DNA from: Theobroma cacao
Lineage: Eukaryota; Streptophyta; Magnoliopsida; Malvales; Malvaceae
Assembly (NCBI RefSeq): GCF_000208745.1
Contig: NC_030852.1
Location: 35,292,518 to 35,356,517, forward strand
Length of the DNA stretch: 64,000 bases
Reading direction: 5' to 3'
The notes under the pieces are model-generated. The model had not been told where the DNA came from. It made no database searches and was given only the letters and a program-made list of their open reading frames with translations. The translations under genes and the position numbers were made by a program. This document shows positions 12,799 through 24,500 of this stretch, piece after piece (positions within the stretch are counted from its first letter, which is position 1; the number at the start of each line of letters is the position of its first letter).

Positions 12799-14886
12799 AG
12801 CGTCGTCGATCTGATCCTCCAGCTTCTTCTTTTGGTTTTCAAGTCTGAACCCTCTAAATTATCTGTCTCAGAGCTGCCTGCAATTGAATATCAGCGATTT
12901 TTAGGGAAAACTCACGCGGATTCTCCTTGTCGTTGACTTCTACTTGTCGCTATTTCTCGTTCGGGGCAAACCTTTTCTTTTTCTTTGTATTTTTTTTTTC
13001 TTGCAGAATGTTAACTCTTAAAATACCTGGGCATTTTAATTAATCGAATTTGAGTGAGACGATTTATTTTCTTTTTTTTTTTTAAATCTTCAAAGTTGGG
13101 TTTTTTTGGTATATGTGAAGAATGTGTAAAGGAGTATAAATCAACCTTGTCATGGTAGAAAAATATGCAAATATGTGGTTTCCAGACTATGAATTGGTCG
13201 CCGCGCGCGCATAGCTTATCCCGAGGAGGGAGACGCAGGCCTTTTGACTAGTAGTATTTCTTTTTTGTTTTAATATTTGTCGTGCTCTGTGCTCGCGCGC
13301 CTTTGAATTCGATAGTACTACCAATGAAAATAATCTACTTTTCTTTTTGTTTGAGTTAAAATTCAAAGCAAACCACATTTGGTAGAATTTGAAATATCAT
13401 AGGAGTTAAGATAAGGTCATTTGTCACGTGCAGCGTTTCAGAAAAGTAAGTAGGCAAGCTATTTTATGGGCACACAAGTGAATTCTTGAATGATTTATAA
13501 TCGATGATTGGCTATCATTTTCACTGGTTATAAGTTTTATTGATGGTTTCCATAGAAATATATAAAAATATTTGTTATATTATACGTTGTATGATAGAAC
13601 TCATGAAAACATATATAAGAACCTTTTCTTAAATCTTCACCCAATAATAAATTTGAAAAAACTTGAATGTAAAATTAAATCATAACAAATGCTACAATAT
13701 TGTTACCAAATACTAGAACAATTGTTTTACTAATTAATTAGCTGGATAATATTAGCTCATGGCATTAGATTACTATTAATGTGCGAATGATAAGATTTAC
13801 TATTTGATGTACCATGAATGCACAATTTTATACTGTATTGATAGTCTCATCAAATGAGTTGAAATTTGGCGACTTTTGCTATATACTAACACAACACTTT
13901 AATAAATATAAACTCGTTAAAAAATAAAATGAAGTTAATGGATCTAATCTCTATAACGTTTATTTAACTATTAATATTATTTTATTTTCTGTAATTTGAA
14001 AAGTGATTGGTTGTCTACGTACTGTGATAATAACCACAAGGCAGCCACAATCACGGTAATTACAGGGACCATGAACTAAAAGAACAACCTACTAAAAGCC
14101 TACGTGGCATCTAACAGATAAAGTTAACAAAATTTACGGCAGGACAAAAAAAGGAAGAAAAAACATATGCACCTACGCGTCATATCTCATGTTATATTTT
14201 TTGTTGGGATGAAAAGTGGGTCGTGATAAATTGTATCAGAACATATTCGAATCATTGTTGATATAAATTTTATTAAAAATATAAAGTTGATTCAAATTAG
14301 TGTAAAATTTTTTTTTATCTAAATATGAATTTTCTATTGCTTATTATGTAAATTTTTTGGATTAAAAATATTGTGACAATCTACTTATTTTTGTTTACAC
14401 TTTATTAATCTATTAATCAACACGTGAATAATGTAGGTTCTAATTATTGTAGTCAATCATAGGATAATTTAATTCCAAAAACATTCGTGCGATCTAGGCA
14501 CATTCACCTGATTAATTTATAAATAAAATAAAAAAAGAGGTCAATGCTATATGGTCCTTCGGAATCTAAATAAAAGAAAAACGAAAAACCCTCGCGTCTC
14601 CCTAAACAGGTCTGATTATTTAAACGTTGGAACACCAACTGCCCCTTGTGCTTTTGGTGTATAAAAGTCAACAGCCAATATCTGTAGCTGATCTCCGTGA
14701 ATTCATTACAATTTTGAGGACAACGCTTGCTGGAGAACGTATAATTTGTCAGTATCAGTTATGGTTGGCTCTCTGTTGCTTTAAAGTTTAACAGATGAGT
14801 TTGGTATGTAGAATAAACAAGGTCGACATAGATTCAATCGAGAAACGACTGAGAGAAAACGTAGAGGATTGGTTTGGGCCAAAACC
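12799..14886. promoter_or_regulatory. Divergent intergenic region between genes A and B
   Basis: About 2.1 kb, mostly AT-rich. It holds two CG-rich patches near A (13199-13215 and about 13288-13302, with CGCGCG runs). Near B, CTCGCGT at 14591-14597 is the reverse of an ACGCGAG motif also found upstream of C, D and E. No coding region is convincing between about 13.4 and 14.5 kb. Confidence 0.55.
14660..14667 (+). promoter_or_regulatory. TATA box of gene B
   Basis: TATAAAAG followed by TCAACAGCC, about 220 bp upstream of the ATG. The same block lies upstream of genes C (27230-27237, reverse) and E (60557-60564, reverse), so the core promoter was duplicated with the genes. Confidence 0.75.
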
Positions 14887-17446
14887 ATGGAGGATTTTAG
14901 TGCTTTTGCTGCTTTCCAGGCAGACGATTCAGAGCGAACACCAGATCAGAGAGGCTCTAAACGTCCACTAACTGAAGCTCAGAGAATAGCAAAAAATGAG
15001 CGTGATAGAGAACGCCGGCAAGAACATAAGGTTCAGAAAATACATATATAGTATCAATTTGATTTTCCATGATTTATAATTTATATGTGGAATTAGAGAC
15101 TAATGCTTTACAATTAATTTGTAAATGAAGGTGGAGTTCGAGAGGCTTCAGAGTGTGGAGTTCCAGTTCAATCAAATTGCACCACAGTTTAAGGACTTGC
15201 GGACCCAACTCGGGATACAGACAAACATTATTAGCAAATTAAAGCAGGAGAACCAAAGGCTGAAGAATAGGGAGTCACATCTTAATAAAAGAATAGAGGA
15301 ACTCGGGAATGCTCTTCCTGGAAAGGCAGCACCTGATAGAAACTATCGGACGCGTAAGAAGGTAATACAACATAACCAACCCTTAATTTTTTACCTCTGT
15401 AATATAATCTTTGATTAAACTTTGCCTTGTTTAATTTGTCAATGAAGAGTCTACTCGTCCATGGGAATCAATTACAACCAGTGGCTCTAATAGGTGGAGA
15501 GATTAACCAAATGGTATGGAACACTGCGACCGTACGGCCACAGGCACATCTTCAGCTGATGCCAGATTTAAGTATCAGCGCTGCGGTCCAAACCCAAGTA
15601 ATTCCAGCAATACCAGCGGAGAGTGTCATTGACAAGGAAACAGTGACCAATCAGTTCACGATGAATGTCCCATTCCTGTTTGTGGCATCCAAGACGGAGG
15701 AAGTGACTTGCATCCGGCTGAGGGGCAAGTGCTCAGCGAGTCCCGAGGGGGATTTGCTCCAGTACTTGTTCGAGTGGATCCCTCACCAGACCAACCAGGA
15801 ATCTTGGGAGAATTTGGGATGGTCCCCATCAGATGTTGGCTTGATCCAGAATATGGCTCTATCCAGCCACACGAGTTCATCATGTGGTGCTCAACCCTGT
15901 TTTCCAATAAAATTGCTGCTCTGGAATTCCGTAGGGACTCTGAATACCTACGGTCAGATGGTTGTGATGGATCTTATCAACCGTTTCCGACCGGCCGTTT
16001 TGGTCATTGCTGAGACCAAGTTATCTCGTGCGAGAGCGAAAGAAATCATAGACACGTTTCATTTTGATGCTCATCGTGTTACGCCTAACTTGGGATTTGT
16101 GGGAGGGATGTGGCTTTTGTGGCGGTCGGATGTGGTGGAGGTTGAAGTTCTTTCCTTCACAGAGCAAGAAATCCACGCTCTCATTAAGGTAAGTTGATAT
16201 ATATATATATATATATTTAAAGGATTCTTGTTTTAGTAATAGGTTCTATTGAAGTTAAACAAAACGCTTTTCTTCCCCAATGCTAACGGATGTATATTTT
16301 CCTACTGTTTATGTGTTTCAGGAACCACAAACAAATCAAAACCCTTCCCCATGGGAAATCTTTAGGGTATGTAAATTAATGTCACAGTAAATCTTGTTAT
16401 TTTTTTGTCAAGAAATGTTAAATTTAATGTCAAACTATAGGCTGTAGCCCATGACCAGGTTGAGGGCTTTTTTGATAATCCAAGTAGATGTAATTCTTTG
16501 ATTGTACTTCTATGGCATTGTACTTTGGTTAAGATCTAATATGATGATTTACTTGTCTCTCTTAATTATATTGCAGGACGTGAACTTTGATTCGCTTGAA
16601 GAGGTATATATAGATATATAGTAATGGTGTTGCAGCACTTTTGAGTGGTGATCTTCTAATTCTGAAAATCATGATCCTTTTCTTATTACCTTTGTTTTTT
16701 CTTTTTGTATTTCCCGGCAGGCTCAATCATTTCTGGTGTCATCTCCCACTGCACAAGTCGCAAATAGCGAGCCTGTTACTGAAGCTCAAGGGAGTGATCC
16801 TCAAACTGGTAATACGAAGTATGCCGATCAGCTTGTGGAAGATTTCACTAAGAAACTTGATGCCATGGACCAAAGCAAGGTGGACTTTTCAGACTTCGAA
16901 GGCTTAAAGGAAGAACTTGAAGCAAGTGGGATAGGCAATTTACCTCCGTCTCTGGCTCCCATTGATGAGCGCATTAAGATGATGTATGGAGATATTACTG
17001 CAGACAGTAGACAGAGCCCCTGTATAGTAAGGCCTTCCTACATCCTACTCTGCTCTGTAATCAAAGAGATGGACGAGCTAACACTTGACCAAGTCGACGA
17101 GAAGAAAATGTTGTTTTGGGGAGATGCAATTAATAGCGGTTTGAGGATCGGATTGAGAGGGAGCTTCGCCATAGATCACTTGAAGAACATTGCTCGTGCA
17201 TACTATGGTTTAAAAGCCTGGAATGAACAAGGCCATGATCAAAAATACCTCGAGAGCATACAGTGGAGAATGTCAGAATTACAGATTGAACTTCGTTCTT
17301 TAGAGGAGAAACATGCAAAGAAATTGGAAGAGCGCGAGTCAGAGGTGCGTCGGCAGTGTATCCATGTAGCTGAACAATTTTGGGGCAAGCCTCTTAGCAC
17401 TTATTTGTTTCCCCAGCTTTTCCCTGGCTGCAACTCAGCCTTTTGA
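14887..17446 (+). CDS. Gene B: type 1 chassis protein with a LINE endonuclease-derived exon
   Basis: Best-preserved long member. Exons 14887-15030, 15131-15361, 15448-16188, 16322-16366, 16441-16458, 16577-16603 and 16721-17446, all phase 0, sum to 644 codons (643 residues). The ATG sits in a good ACCATGG context. Residues 1-48 end in a basic run (AKNERDRERRQEHK). Residues 49-125 are a coiled coil starting VEFERLQSV. Residues 126-372 form the large extra exon; its last 94 residues match the start of a plant LINE endonuclease (LLLWNSVG, VLVIAETK, GGMWLLWRSDVVEVEVL). Short exons then code EPQTNQ...WEIFR, AVAHDQ and DVNFDSLEE. The last exon codes the helical domain (VDFSDFEGLKEEL, LPPSLAPIDERIKMMYGD, SYILLCSVIKEMDEL, GKPLSTYLF). 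The 18-bp microexon is the least certain. The endonuclease part lacks the second half of the fold, so nuclease activity is not expected. Confidence 0.75.
15907..16188 (+). mobile_element. LINE (L1-type) endonuclease N-terminal fragment used as coding exon of gene B
   Basis: Ninety-four codons, open and in frame, resembling the first half of the exonuclease-endonuclease-phosphatase domain of plant L1 elements: the WN start motif, the metal-binding Glu within AETK, and the GGMWLLWR segment. It stops at a strong splice donor (AAG then GTAAGT) before the rest of the catalytic core. No reverse transcriptase, poly(A) tail or target duplication is seen. Equivalent segments sit at about 25745-26030 and 59037-59320, minus strand. 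Confidence 0.75.
16197..16217. repeat. (TA)n microsatellite in intron 3 of gene B
   Basis: About ten TA units directly after the splice donor of the LINE-derived exon. Confidence 0.9.
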
Positions 17447-18718
17447 TAATTACACTGTATTTTTAGTTAAACAAAATTTACACATGTTGTAAACGAGCAA
17501 ATGCCAATACGAGGTGTAAGTTTTGAAATAAAATAAAATAAGATAAAATATATTGATATTTTCAAATTGTAACTATAATTTCACACGAATTCATTAATTT
17601 TCAAAATTAACATTCCGTCATGAAATATTTAAAATGTTTTTATTTTTTTCGTTCTCTTTCTCTCTTTCCTTTTTTTTTTCAATTTTTTAAAGTTGTTGAT
17701 AAACAATAATTAATTTTAATTAACAATTTTTATTTTTTTAATTAAAATAAATTTTTTTTTTTGTGTTGATGAATGTCACTTGGCAAAAAAGTTTTAAATT
17801 AACATTTCACATAATTACCAAAATATTAATATTATATATGAGATCAACGTCTGAAATCGAGTAAATCGGGGATCAAAGACGGGATTGATACCGGAAATCA
17901 ACTTGACTGCAGTGTGCAGCACACAACAGAGTGGCTTTGGCATCTTGATGGTCTCTAATGCCAGCTGATTGTTTGTGTCCAAACATTTATACCCATGTAC
18001 GTGGAGTAAGGCTGTAATGCAGAAATTTCTTGAACTAAATCCATCGTTTAGGAATTCTAAGGGATATAATATGAGCAGCAAAGCACGTGTATCCCTCCTA
18101 CTTAAAAAGTTGAGGTGAAGATCGATGATTTATGAATTAGATAACACTGTGTTGGGGTGTCTGAATTTTGAAAAAGTTTTTACCCCTATATTTTGGAAGA
18201 AGACAGGCGTGGGCCACCGTAAAGACCACAGAACAGTTTCTACAATGTGTCCCCCGGTTTACGCTTTAATGGTGAGTCTGTCAGTCATTTGGACAAAGAT
18301 GTCTTGATGGTACCAATGCTGCAATTGCTAATGACTAATTCCTAAAGTCTGTTAAATCCATCTCCCAATTATTAAGCAAACACCATACGCATTCTTATAA
18401 CATAAAAATACATGTTCAACATACAAAGCAGCAACAACCAAAGGTCCAAGACTTCAAGAAATACATATAAAAAGCACAAACGATATAAATATTCAGAAAT
18501 ACATATAAAGAGGATTCAGAAACGATCAAGATATTAAAAAATACACGAAAAAAATATTCGAGAGTCAAAGACGATATAAATGGCTCCTTAACTCGGTGGC
18601 ATGCACAATAAATTAACCATTATATAGCTCTTCACATAGAAAAGGTGTGCCTGTATGCTTGAGGAGGTGAGGAGCTTATAGGTACCATCTCTAAACCGTC
18701 TTTGAAGATGGGATTTTC
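17447..18718. other. Tail-to-tail intergenic region between genes B and G
   Basis: No gene seen. 17560-17800 is extremely AT-rich with T runs. About 17879-18330 recurs at 61750-62120 upstream of gene J, for example the stretch around the shared GTCCAAACATTTATACCCATG. Confidence 0.6.
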
Positions 18719-21581
18719 TCAGAACGAAAGTCCTAAATTAACAAAAAAATAATCATGATGAGTAAATTTAGAAAACTATATATCAAAGAAGAAAGTGTAG
18801 TTAAAAGCAAATTTCTAATATCACGAGAAACATGAATTTGAGGGAGGAACAGAAAATAAACAAGATTAACCAATACGAGGAATGCACAAACCTGCTTTCT
18901 TATGCGCAGCAGGGTCATGAGTGAAAAGACCACTGATATCATAAGATTTGGGGGCATGCAAGTCATAATTTGCAACAGAGGAGCCAGCAACAAAAGCAAT
19001 TGGAAATCCTAAATGAACAAAAACGGAATTAGGACAAGTAAATTTAGGAAGCTATATAGAAGAAGACATTCAAAAGAATCATGAATCAATATGATGAATG
19101 TAAGAACCTGATTTATAATCGGCAGCAGGGTCACGAGTGACAAGATTACTGATGGTATCATGGTTATTTGGAACATCAACCATGACAGGTAAGTCATGAC
19201 CTGCAATCAATGAGGAGCCAGCCGCAGAGGAAGTTGGAAATTCTAAATTATTACAAGAAAATAATCGGGATAAGTAAATTCAGGAAGCTATACATAAGAA
19301 GACATTGTAGTTAAAGAGTTAAATTTCACTAACACAAAAGGCAAATTTGAGGGAATAATAAGATGTAAATAAGATGAAACAATACGATGGAACGTGAAGA
19401 CTTGATTGATTACCAGCAGCAAGGTCATGATCAGTGGAAAGATCACTGATATCATGACTATCCAGCGCATCAAACACAGAGGCCAACTCAGGATATGCAG
19501 CAAAGGAGGAGCCAGCTGCTGAGAGAGTTGGAAATTCTAAATTAACCAAGAAAATAATCAGGATGAGAAAATTGAAGAAGCTATACATAAGAAGACATTG
19601 TAGTTAAGAGTTAAAATTAACTAACACAAAAGGTAAATTTGAGGGAAGAATAAGATGAAAACAAGATGAAACAATAAGATGGAACGTAAAGTCTTGATTG
19701 ATTACCGGCACCAAGGTTATAATCAGTGACAAGATCACTTATAGAAGGATTATATGGCGCATCAAACGCAGAGGCCAACTCAGGATATTCAACAAAGATT
19801 GAGCCAGCAGTAGGAGCAGTTGGAAATCCTAAATCAACAAGAAAGTAATCAGGACGACTAAATTTAGGAAGCTATCTTAACTATCACAGAAGCAAATTTT
19901 TAATATCGCAAGGAACATATGTAAATTTCTTTGCCAATTTGAGGGAATTAGAATAAGAAGCAAACAAGACAAACCAATTACTATGAATGTAAAAAACCTG
20001 CTTTATTACCGGCAGCAGGGTCATGACTGAAAGGATTATTATCTGGGTTGTTTGGCAAGCCATGATTTTCGACACACGAGGGGCCAGCAGCAGTAGAAGC
20101 AGTTGTGTTGTTGTTAGTGTCGTTCGGGCCTGCAAACAGTTAAGTGCATTTAATAGAATACAAAGCAATTGGATAAAGGGATGGAGATAATTACTAATTC
20201 AAGTCCATTTGCTGATAAAATCAGCCATAGAAGGTAGTAAAATTAATTCATTAGCATCCTGTAAAAGAGCTTCAGAATTAAGTTCCTGAACCTTGATCAT
20301 AGGTCTGCGACAGAAACCAAGTTTCCGCCTGCAAAAAAGAGAAATAAGTTCAATACTCCACGGAAGATCGTACAACATGTTCATAGGTAAGCATGGGACT
20401 TTATTTCATCAATGAAATTCCGCATACCTCGTCAAAAGAAGTAAAGTATTTCCCCTGCAATTCAAGAGAAATGAATTAATGAGCAGTAAAACTGGAAAAA
20501 GGTAAAGATTTTTTAGTTTAAACTCATATATGCACTTATCCTTAAATTAAACATTATTAGTTTAAACAACGATAGATTTCCGTACGTCGACTTTCCAATC
20601 ACAGGGAATTCGCTTCATCTGTCCCACAATTGCCTCCTGGAAAACACAAATAAATTAAAAATTGGCATTGCCGTATTCCCTTCCTATTGATTTTTCTCAT
20701 AAAAAGAAACAGAAAATCCCTAGGAGACTTCAAGGCCTAGACCATGGTTCAAAAATCATATTATAATAATGGGCATACATTCAAAATTATTACAATCATG
20801 GTTATTATATACTAAGCTAAACCAAAACTAGCTAGTAGTTCAAAAATTATCAATGAAGCTTAGCAGACCAAGAAAACTATATTAATCACAATTTTCCTTA
20901 AAGAGTAAAAGTATATTTCTTTTGAATTACTAGTTTATTATATAACTTATTTGAACCACTGACCATATGATTCCAACTAAATTATGATTGTTTTGCTAAG
21001 TACAATTCTGATAAAATGATGTTGTTCTAAGAAAAGGGTCATGTCTTAATTTATCATTGTAACGGTCAACCAGCACAGCAGCCTTCAAAAGCCTTTTAGC
21101 TTAGTTGATGAAGATTGGTTGTAAATATTAAATCAACTAAGTTTTAATGAAAAGTGCTAGCCAGCTATATCCCAATTGATAGAGCCCCTTCTGAAAATGG
21201 TTGTTAAACGGAACATTTGGTATCAATAATCTTTAAAGTCAAAATAAGATTGGTTTTAGGAAGGAGAAATGATTGATTTACTAATTGCATAATCCAACCC
21301 ATAAAAAAGAAAAAGGAATGAAAGAAGACATAGTAAAGGACTAGAGAAATGGCAGTGTGGGTACCCGTCTCTCAAGAGCTCTCCATAGTTCCTGGTTTTC
21401 TTTTGTTATACGAATTATTTCAGAGTTCTTTTCCTCCAGCTCCGCACCCATCCTCAGGTTTTCTTGTTCAAGTTCCTCAAACCTCCTCTTTATTTATAAA
21501 ACAGGAAGCATTGCAAGCAAGGATTAAGTCATGGATAAACGAAATTGAACATCTAATTATAATCATGGAAAATGAAATTGA

Positions 21582-21624
<43 letters not shown>

Positions 21625-21793
21625 CCTTTTTGTTTGCCCGGTATTTTTTGTCCACCGCCTGTTTCGCTCTTCTCTGAGCTGGAGTTGGAGGTTCTTTTGC
21701 TTTCGTCTTAAAATCAGTTGTTTTTGCTGTGCTACCCGTCTGTTTGTGATTGTTGGTCTTTGCTGCTTTAGCAGCACTAGAAGAAGCCACCAT
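18719..21793 (-). CDS. Gene G: type 2 chassis protein with tandem repeat exons
   Basis: Not a recognised family. Minus-strand exons 21626-21793, 21365-21487, 20586-20636, 20428-20454, 20292-20328, 19998-20129, 19706-19828, 19414-19536, 19108-19242, 18892-19008 and 18719-18732 sum to 350 codons (349 residues) with no stop. Exon 1 is Lys/Arg/Ala/Thr-rich and ends RANKK. Exon 2 is a 41-residue coiled coil (FEELEQENL). Exons 3-5 code a 17-codon linker (CDWKVD), GKYFTSFDE and AETWFLSQTYDQ. The first four exons are phase 0; all later ones are phase 1-1. Five of these form an array of related 39-45-residue repeats with a FPT..AAGS start, an acidic middle and a DPAAG-like end. The acidic Asp/Asn/Ser/Pro-rich tail would suit a transactivation or docking segment, but that is inference. 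An alternative ATG at 21823 adds ten residues. Confidence 0.72.
18892..20129 (-). repeat. Tandem array of five homologous exons in gene G
   Basis: Repeat exons R1 19998-20129, R2 19706-19828, R3 19414-19536, R4 19108-19242 and R5 18892-19008 are 132, 123, 123, 135 and 117 bp: all multiples of three and all phase 1-1. Flanking introns are also homologous, sharing TCAGGATGAGTAAATTTAG-like stretches. The unit of duplication is therefore exon plus intron, roughly 280-290 bp. R2 and R3 are the closest pair (both contain YPELAS). In R2 and R3 the old donor after AATCAATCAAG is lost and an upstream GTAATC is used instead. Confidence 0.85.
21588..21619. repeat. (TA)n microsatellite at the intron 1 donor of gene G
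   Basis: About 16 TA units immediately inside the intron after exon 1. Introns in the same place in C, I and E also carry TA tracts. Confidence 0.9.
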
Positions 21794-24500
21794 TTTTTGT
21801 AGACACCGACCTTCAACAATCACTATATATATTTCTTTCTCACCTTCTCTTTGATTTCAGATTTACGAGTTGTCCTCCTCCTTTGGGTGTTGAGAGTACC
21901 TAAGCTGCATCTCTATTTGCCCTAATGTTGAATTCGTTGGTTCTTAACCCTCCAAACGACAACGATTTGTTGACGGCCGGAATGGATCAGAAACAAGATC
22001 GGGAATCCAGTAAGTGGGTACAAGTCAACGCCTATACTTACAGAACAGAACAAGGAAAAATGAAGAAAGGGGGAGATCTGAATATAGGATAAACCTTCGA
22101 AAACGGTGGAGAAATGTCAATTCTATCAAAACAAGAGGAGATGTACGAATAGGAAGCGCGATATACCTGATATTCAGTTCTTTCCCTTTCCAAATGAACT
22201 GGATCACTAAGTTGGAGCACTCAACTGCAAGAACAAAATAAGATAAAAATGGATGAGAAAATTAATGGAGATGGATCTCCGACCGACACCTTCGAAAAGC
22301 TTACTAAAACAAACATACTTAAAACGATTAACTAAAATCAAACTATATCAGGAACTGTACTAACCGAAAACAAGAACATTTTCTTCATTTGAATTGATCG
22401 ATAGATTTGAAAGCAAAAGGGATATATATAGCCTAGACGTTGACCGGGGTGCGCGATTCATTTGCCTTGCTAAGGAAGTAGCACTGCACTCTTCTTCTCC
22501 GGCCACTTTTTCAACTGCTCGCGCGACCACCAAGCATTAGATATATTTATAATTTTTTGAGTCATTTAGTGAAGGATGAATTTGTTTCTTTTTTCATTTC
22601 GAAATTTATTTCGTACATCTTTGAACTTCAAATTTTTAAAATAAAATTTATAATTTTAACGGTCAAGGTGTCAACTTAAAAAACATGGTTTATATATTCT
22701 CAATTCATATTTAAAACCTAATTGTATAATATATATATATATATATTCTGTTTTTACTTTTTTATTAAAAAAATAAAATTGGATTAAAAATAATTAATTT
22801 TTATCCAAAGCTAAAAGATATAAGCTTACATTCATAAGACATAATTATATTAAATATATATTTCTTATATTGTTATAATTATTATGTGTTCATTTAATAT
22901 TATTAATTTCTCTAAAAAAATTAAAACAAAAACCACGTGGATAGAAATTAAATGAGATAAAAGTTAACATGTACTAATTTGTTTCATGACTGATATAATT
23001 AATTAAAGCACTCAATCTTTTAAGATTTTAATTGAGAAACACTATACAGATCTATAGTGCTTGAAAAAATTTATTTGAAATTTAAAATTTTTTTAAGTAT
23101 TATGCCTTTTTATCACACTAAAAATGGTTTCATAAAAGATTTTAATAAAAGCACTCAAACAAATTACCAATGGTTTGGTCATTTAAAATTTCAATCGGCA
23201 TATAAATATTTATTATTATTGTAGTGAAATCATCGCCGGAAAAGCAAACCGTGCGATATTCGAACGAATCGATTTGCTCGTCGCAAGAGTACGAGTGGTC
23301 CCTCACACAGTTAGCAGCCATTTGAGAACATTAAGTTGAGCAAGAAGGTCAAACCGATTGGAAGGTGTTTGAAACTTTAGTTCACCGCCCGCACAATTAT
23401 ATAATCGCCGGCCTCTGCTTTCCTTGTAGCTCGAGCACATACACTCGAGTTTTTCTAAATGTTAAGAGTTTGTGTTAAGGATAAATACGCTCAAGCGCGA
23501 AAACGGGCGTCATCTGCGGAAAGCGCGCGTGTGGGTGTGGTTTCGGCGTCGCGCGAGGGCCTCTCGTTCGACAGCAATTTGAGAACGTTATACTTGCTAT
23601 TTTAAGGGAAGGCAATGTCTGGCAACTGCATGCCTTTCCTTATTGGGCGACTGCGTACAGCAACCTGTTTTGACTGGTTTGTTGATTATAGTCAATATTT
23701 TCATGTTTCTTTAGCCCAAGAAGTAAAGCCGAGTAATTGGGTCGTCGTACTCCCCTCGCTGTGATGGTCACTGGGTTAAACCTTAGATTCAAGTTGATAG
23801 GAAGAAATCTGGACTCACCTTAAATCGGTACAGTAATCCAATAGATTGGGCCGATTCGAACAAGAAACTTGCGGGGTCAAGAGATAGCAACCAACTCACT
23901 ACAAATATGGCCAGTCTTGGGTGCAAAATGATTACTGTTGATTAGAGCTATACATTTACATACAACACACTATACTCTTTTTAGGATTATAAGGGGAAAA
24001 AATGATTATCAGAAGATTACCATTTAATAAGTTATATACTACAATTCGTAGCATGATGTAGGATAAATTTAGAGAAGGAAAGAATTCCATGGATGACAAA
24101 AGGATCACAAAATTAGAAGTTCAGAAGCATGACATACCTAGAGAAGGTTTAACTATGTTCATTCTGTCACTCTCAACTCTACATACATTAGTCCAAAAGC
24201 AGATAATATCCCAGTATCCAAGATTTCAGAAGGTTGAATATGTCATGATAAAGCTACACTTTCTAATTAGATGTAATCCGTATGTATTTCTATTTGTATT
24301 TGAATCTGTAACACTTACCAATTTGTACAGTCTTGCAGTATATGCAAATAAAAGTTTAATACAGAATGGATGTATGCTTTCCTTTTCAGAAACTTTCTGC
24401 CTTACCATATGATACAACGTGGTTAAAGAAAACGGAGAAGGTAGCAGAATATATCTTCCAGCGCTTTGATGGAAAGAATCCAAACCTGGTTGAAAGGATA
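21794..24500. promoter_or_regulatory. Upstream region of gene G and 3' flank of gene C
   Basis: The interval corresponds to 34415-37701 between H and D, showing that G-C and H-D are duplicated blocks. A CGCG-rich stretch at 23489-23580 shares AACGGGCGT, GCGCGTGTGGGTGTG and CGTCGCGC with 35818-35911. Nearer the gene, GCGCGATT followed by ATTTGCCTTGCT (about 22450) is shared with about 34863. About 270 bp near 23650-23925 have no counterpart in the H block. No coding region is supported. Confidence 0.55.
22729..22746. repeat. (AT)n microsatellite
   Basis: About nine AT units in AT-rich DNA upstream of gene G. Confidence 0.85.

Noticed and set aside
14990..15030. bHLH basic region (NERDRERRQ resembles the E..RR motif)
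   Set aside because: The next exon is one continuous coiled coil without a loop, so a bZIP-like layout fits better.
15708..16013. Second open frame inside the gene B large exon
   Set aside because: Its counterpart in E is seen only in the frame-shifted copy, and it lacks splice continuity; kept only as an oddity of the exon.
17815..18307. Short frames on both strands between genes B and G
   Set aside because: AT-rich flank repeated at 61.8 kb with indels that do not respect any frame.
18700..20130. Regularly spaced similar blocks suggestive of a CRISPR-like or satellite array
   Set aside because: The blocks are exons with conserved splice sites and phase in a plant gene.
21553..21819. Reading frames with long Ile-Tyr repeats (also at 31661-31927, 56154-56414 and 60082-60360)
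   Set aside because: The Ile-Tyr runs are translated (TA)n microsatellite in introns; only the basic exon upstream of each donor is real.
23650..23925. Possible insertion upstream of gene G absent from the H block
   Set aside because: No target duplication or element ends are visible; it may equally be a deletion in the H block.
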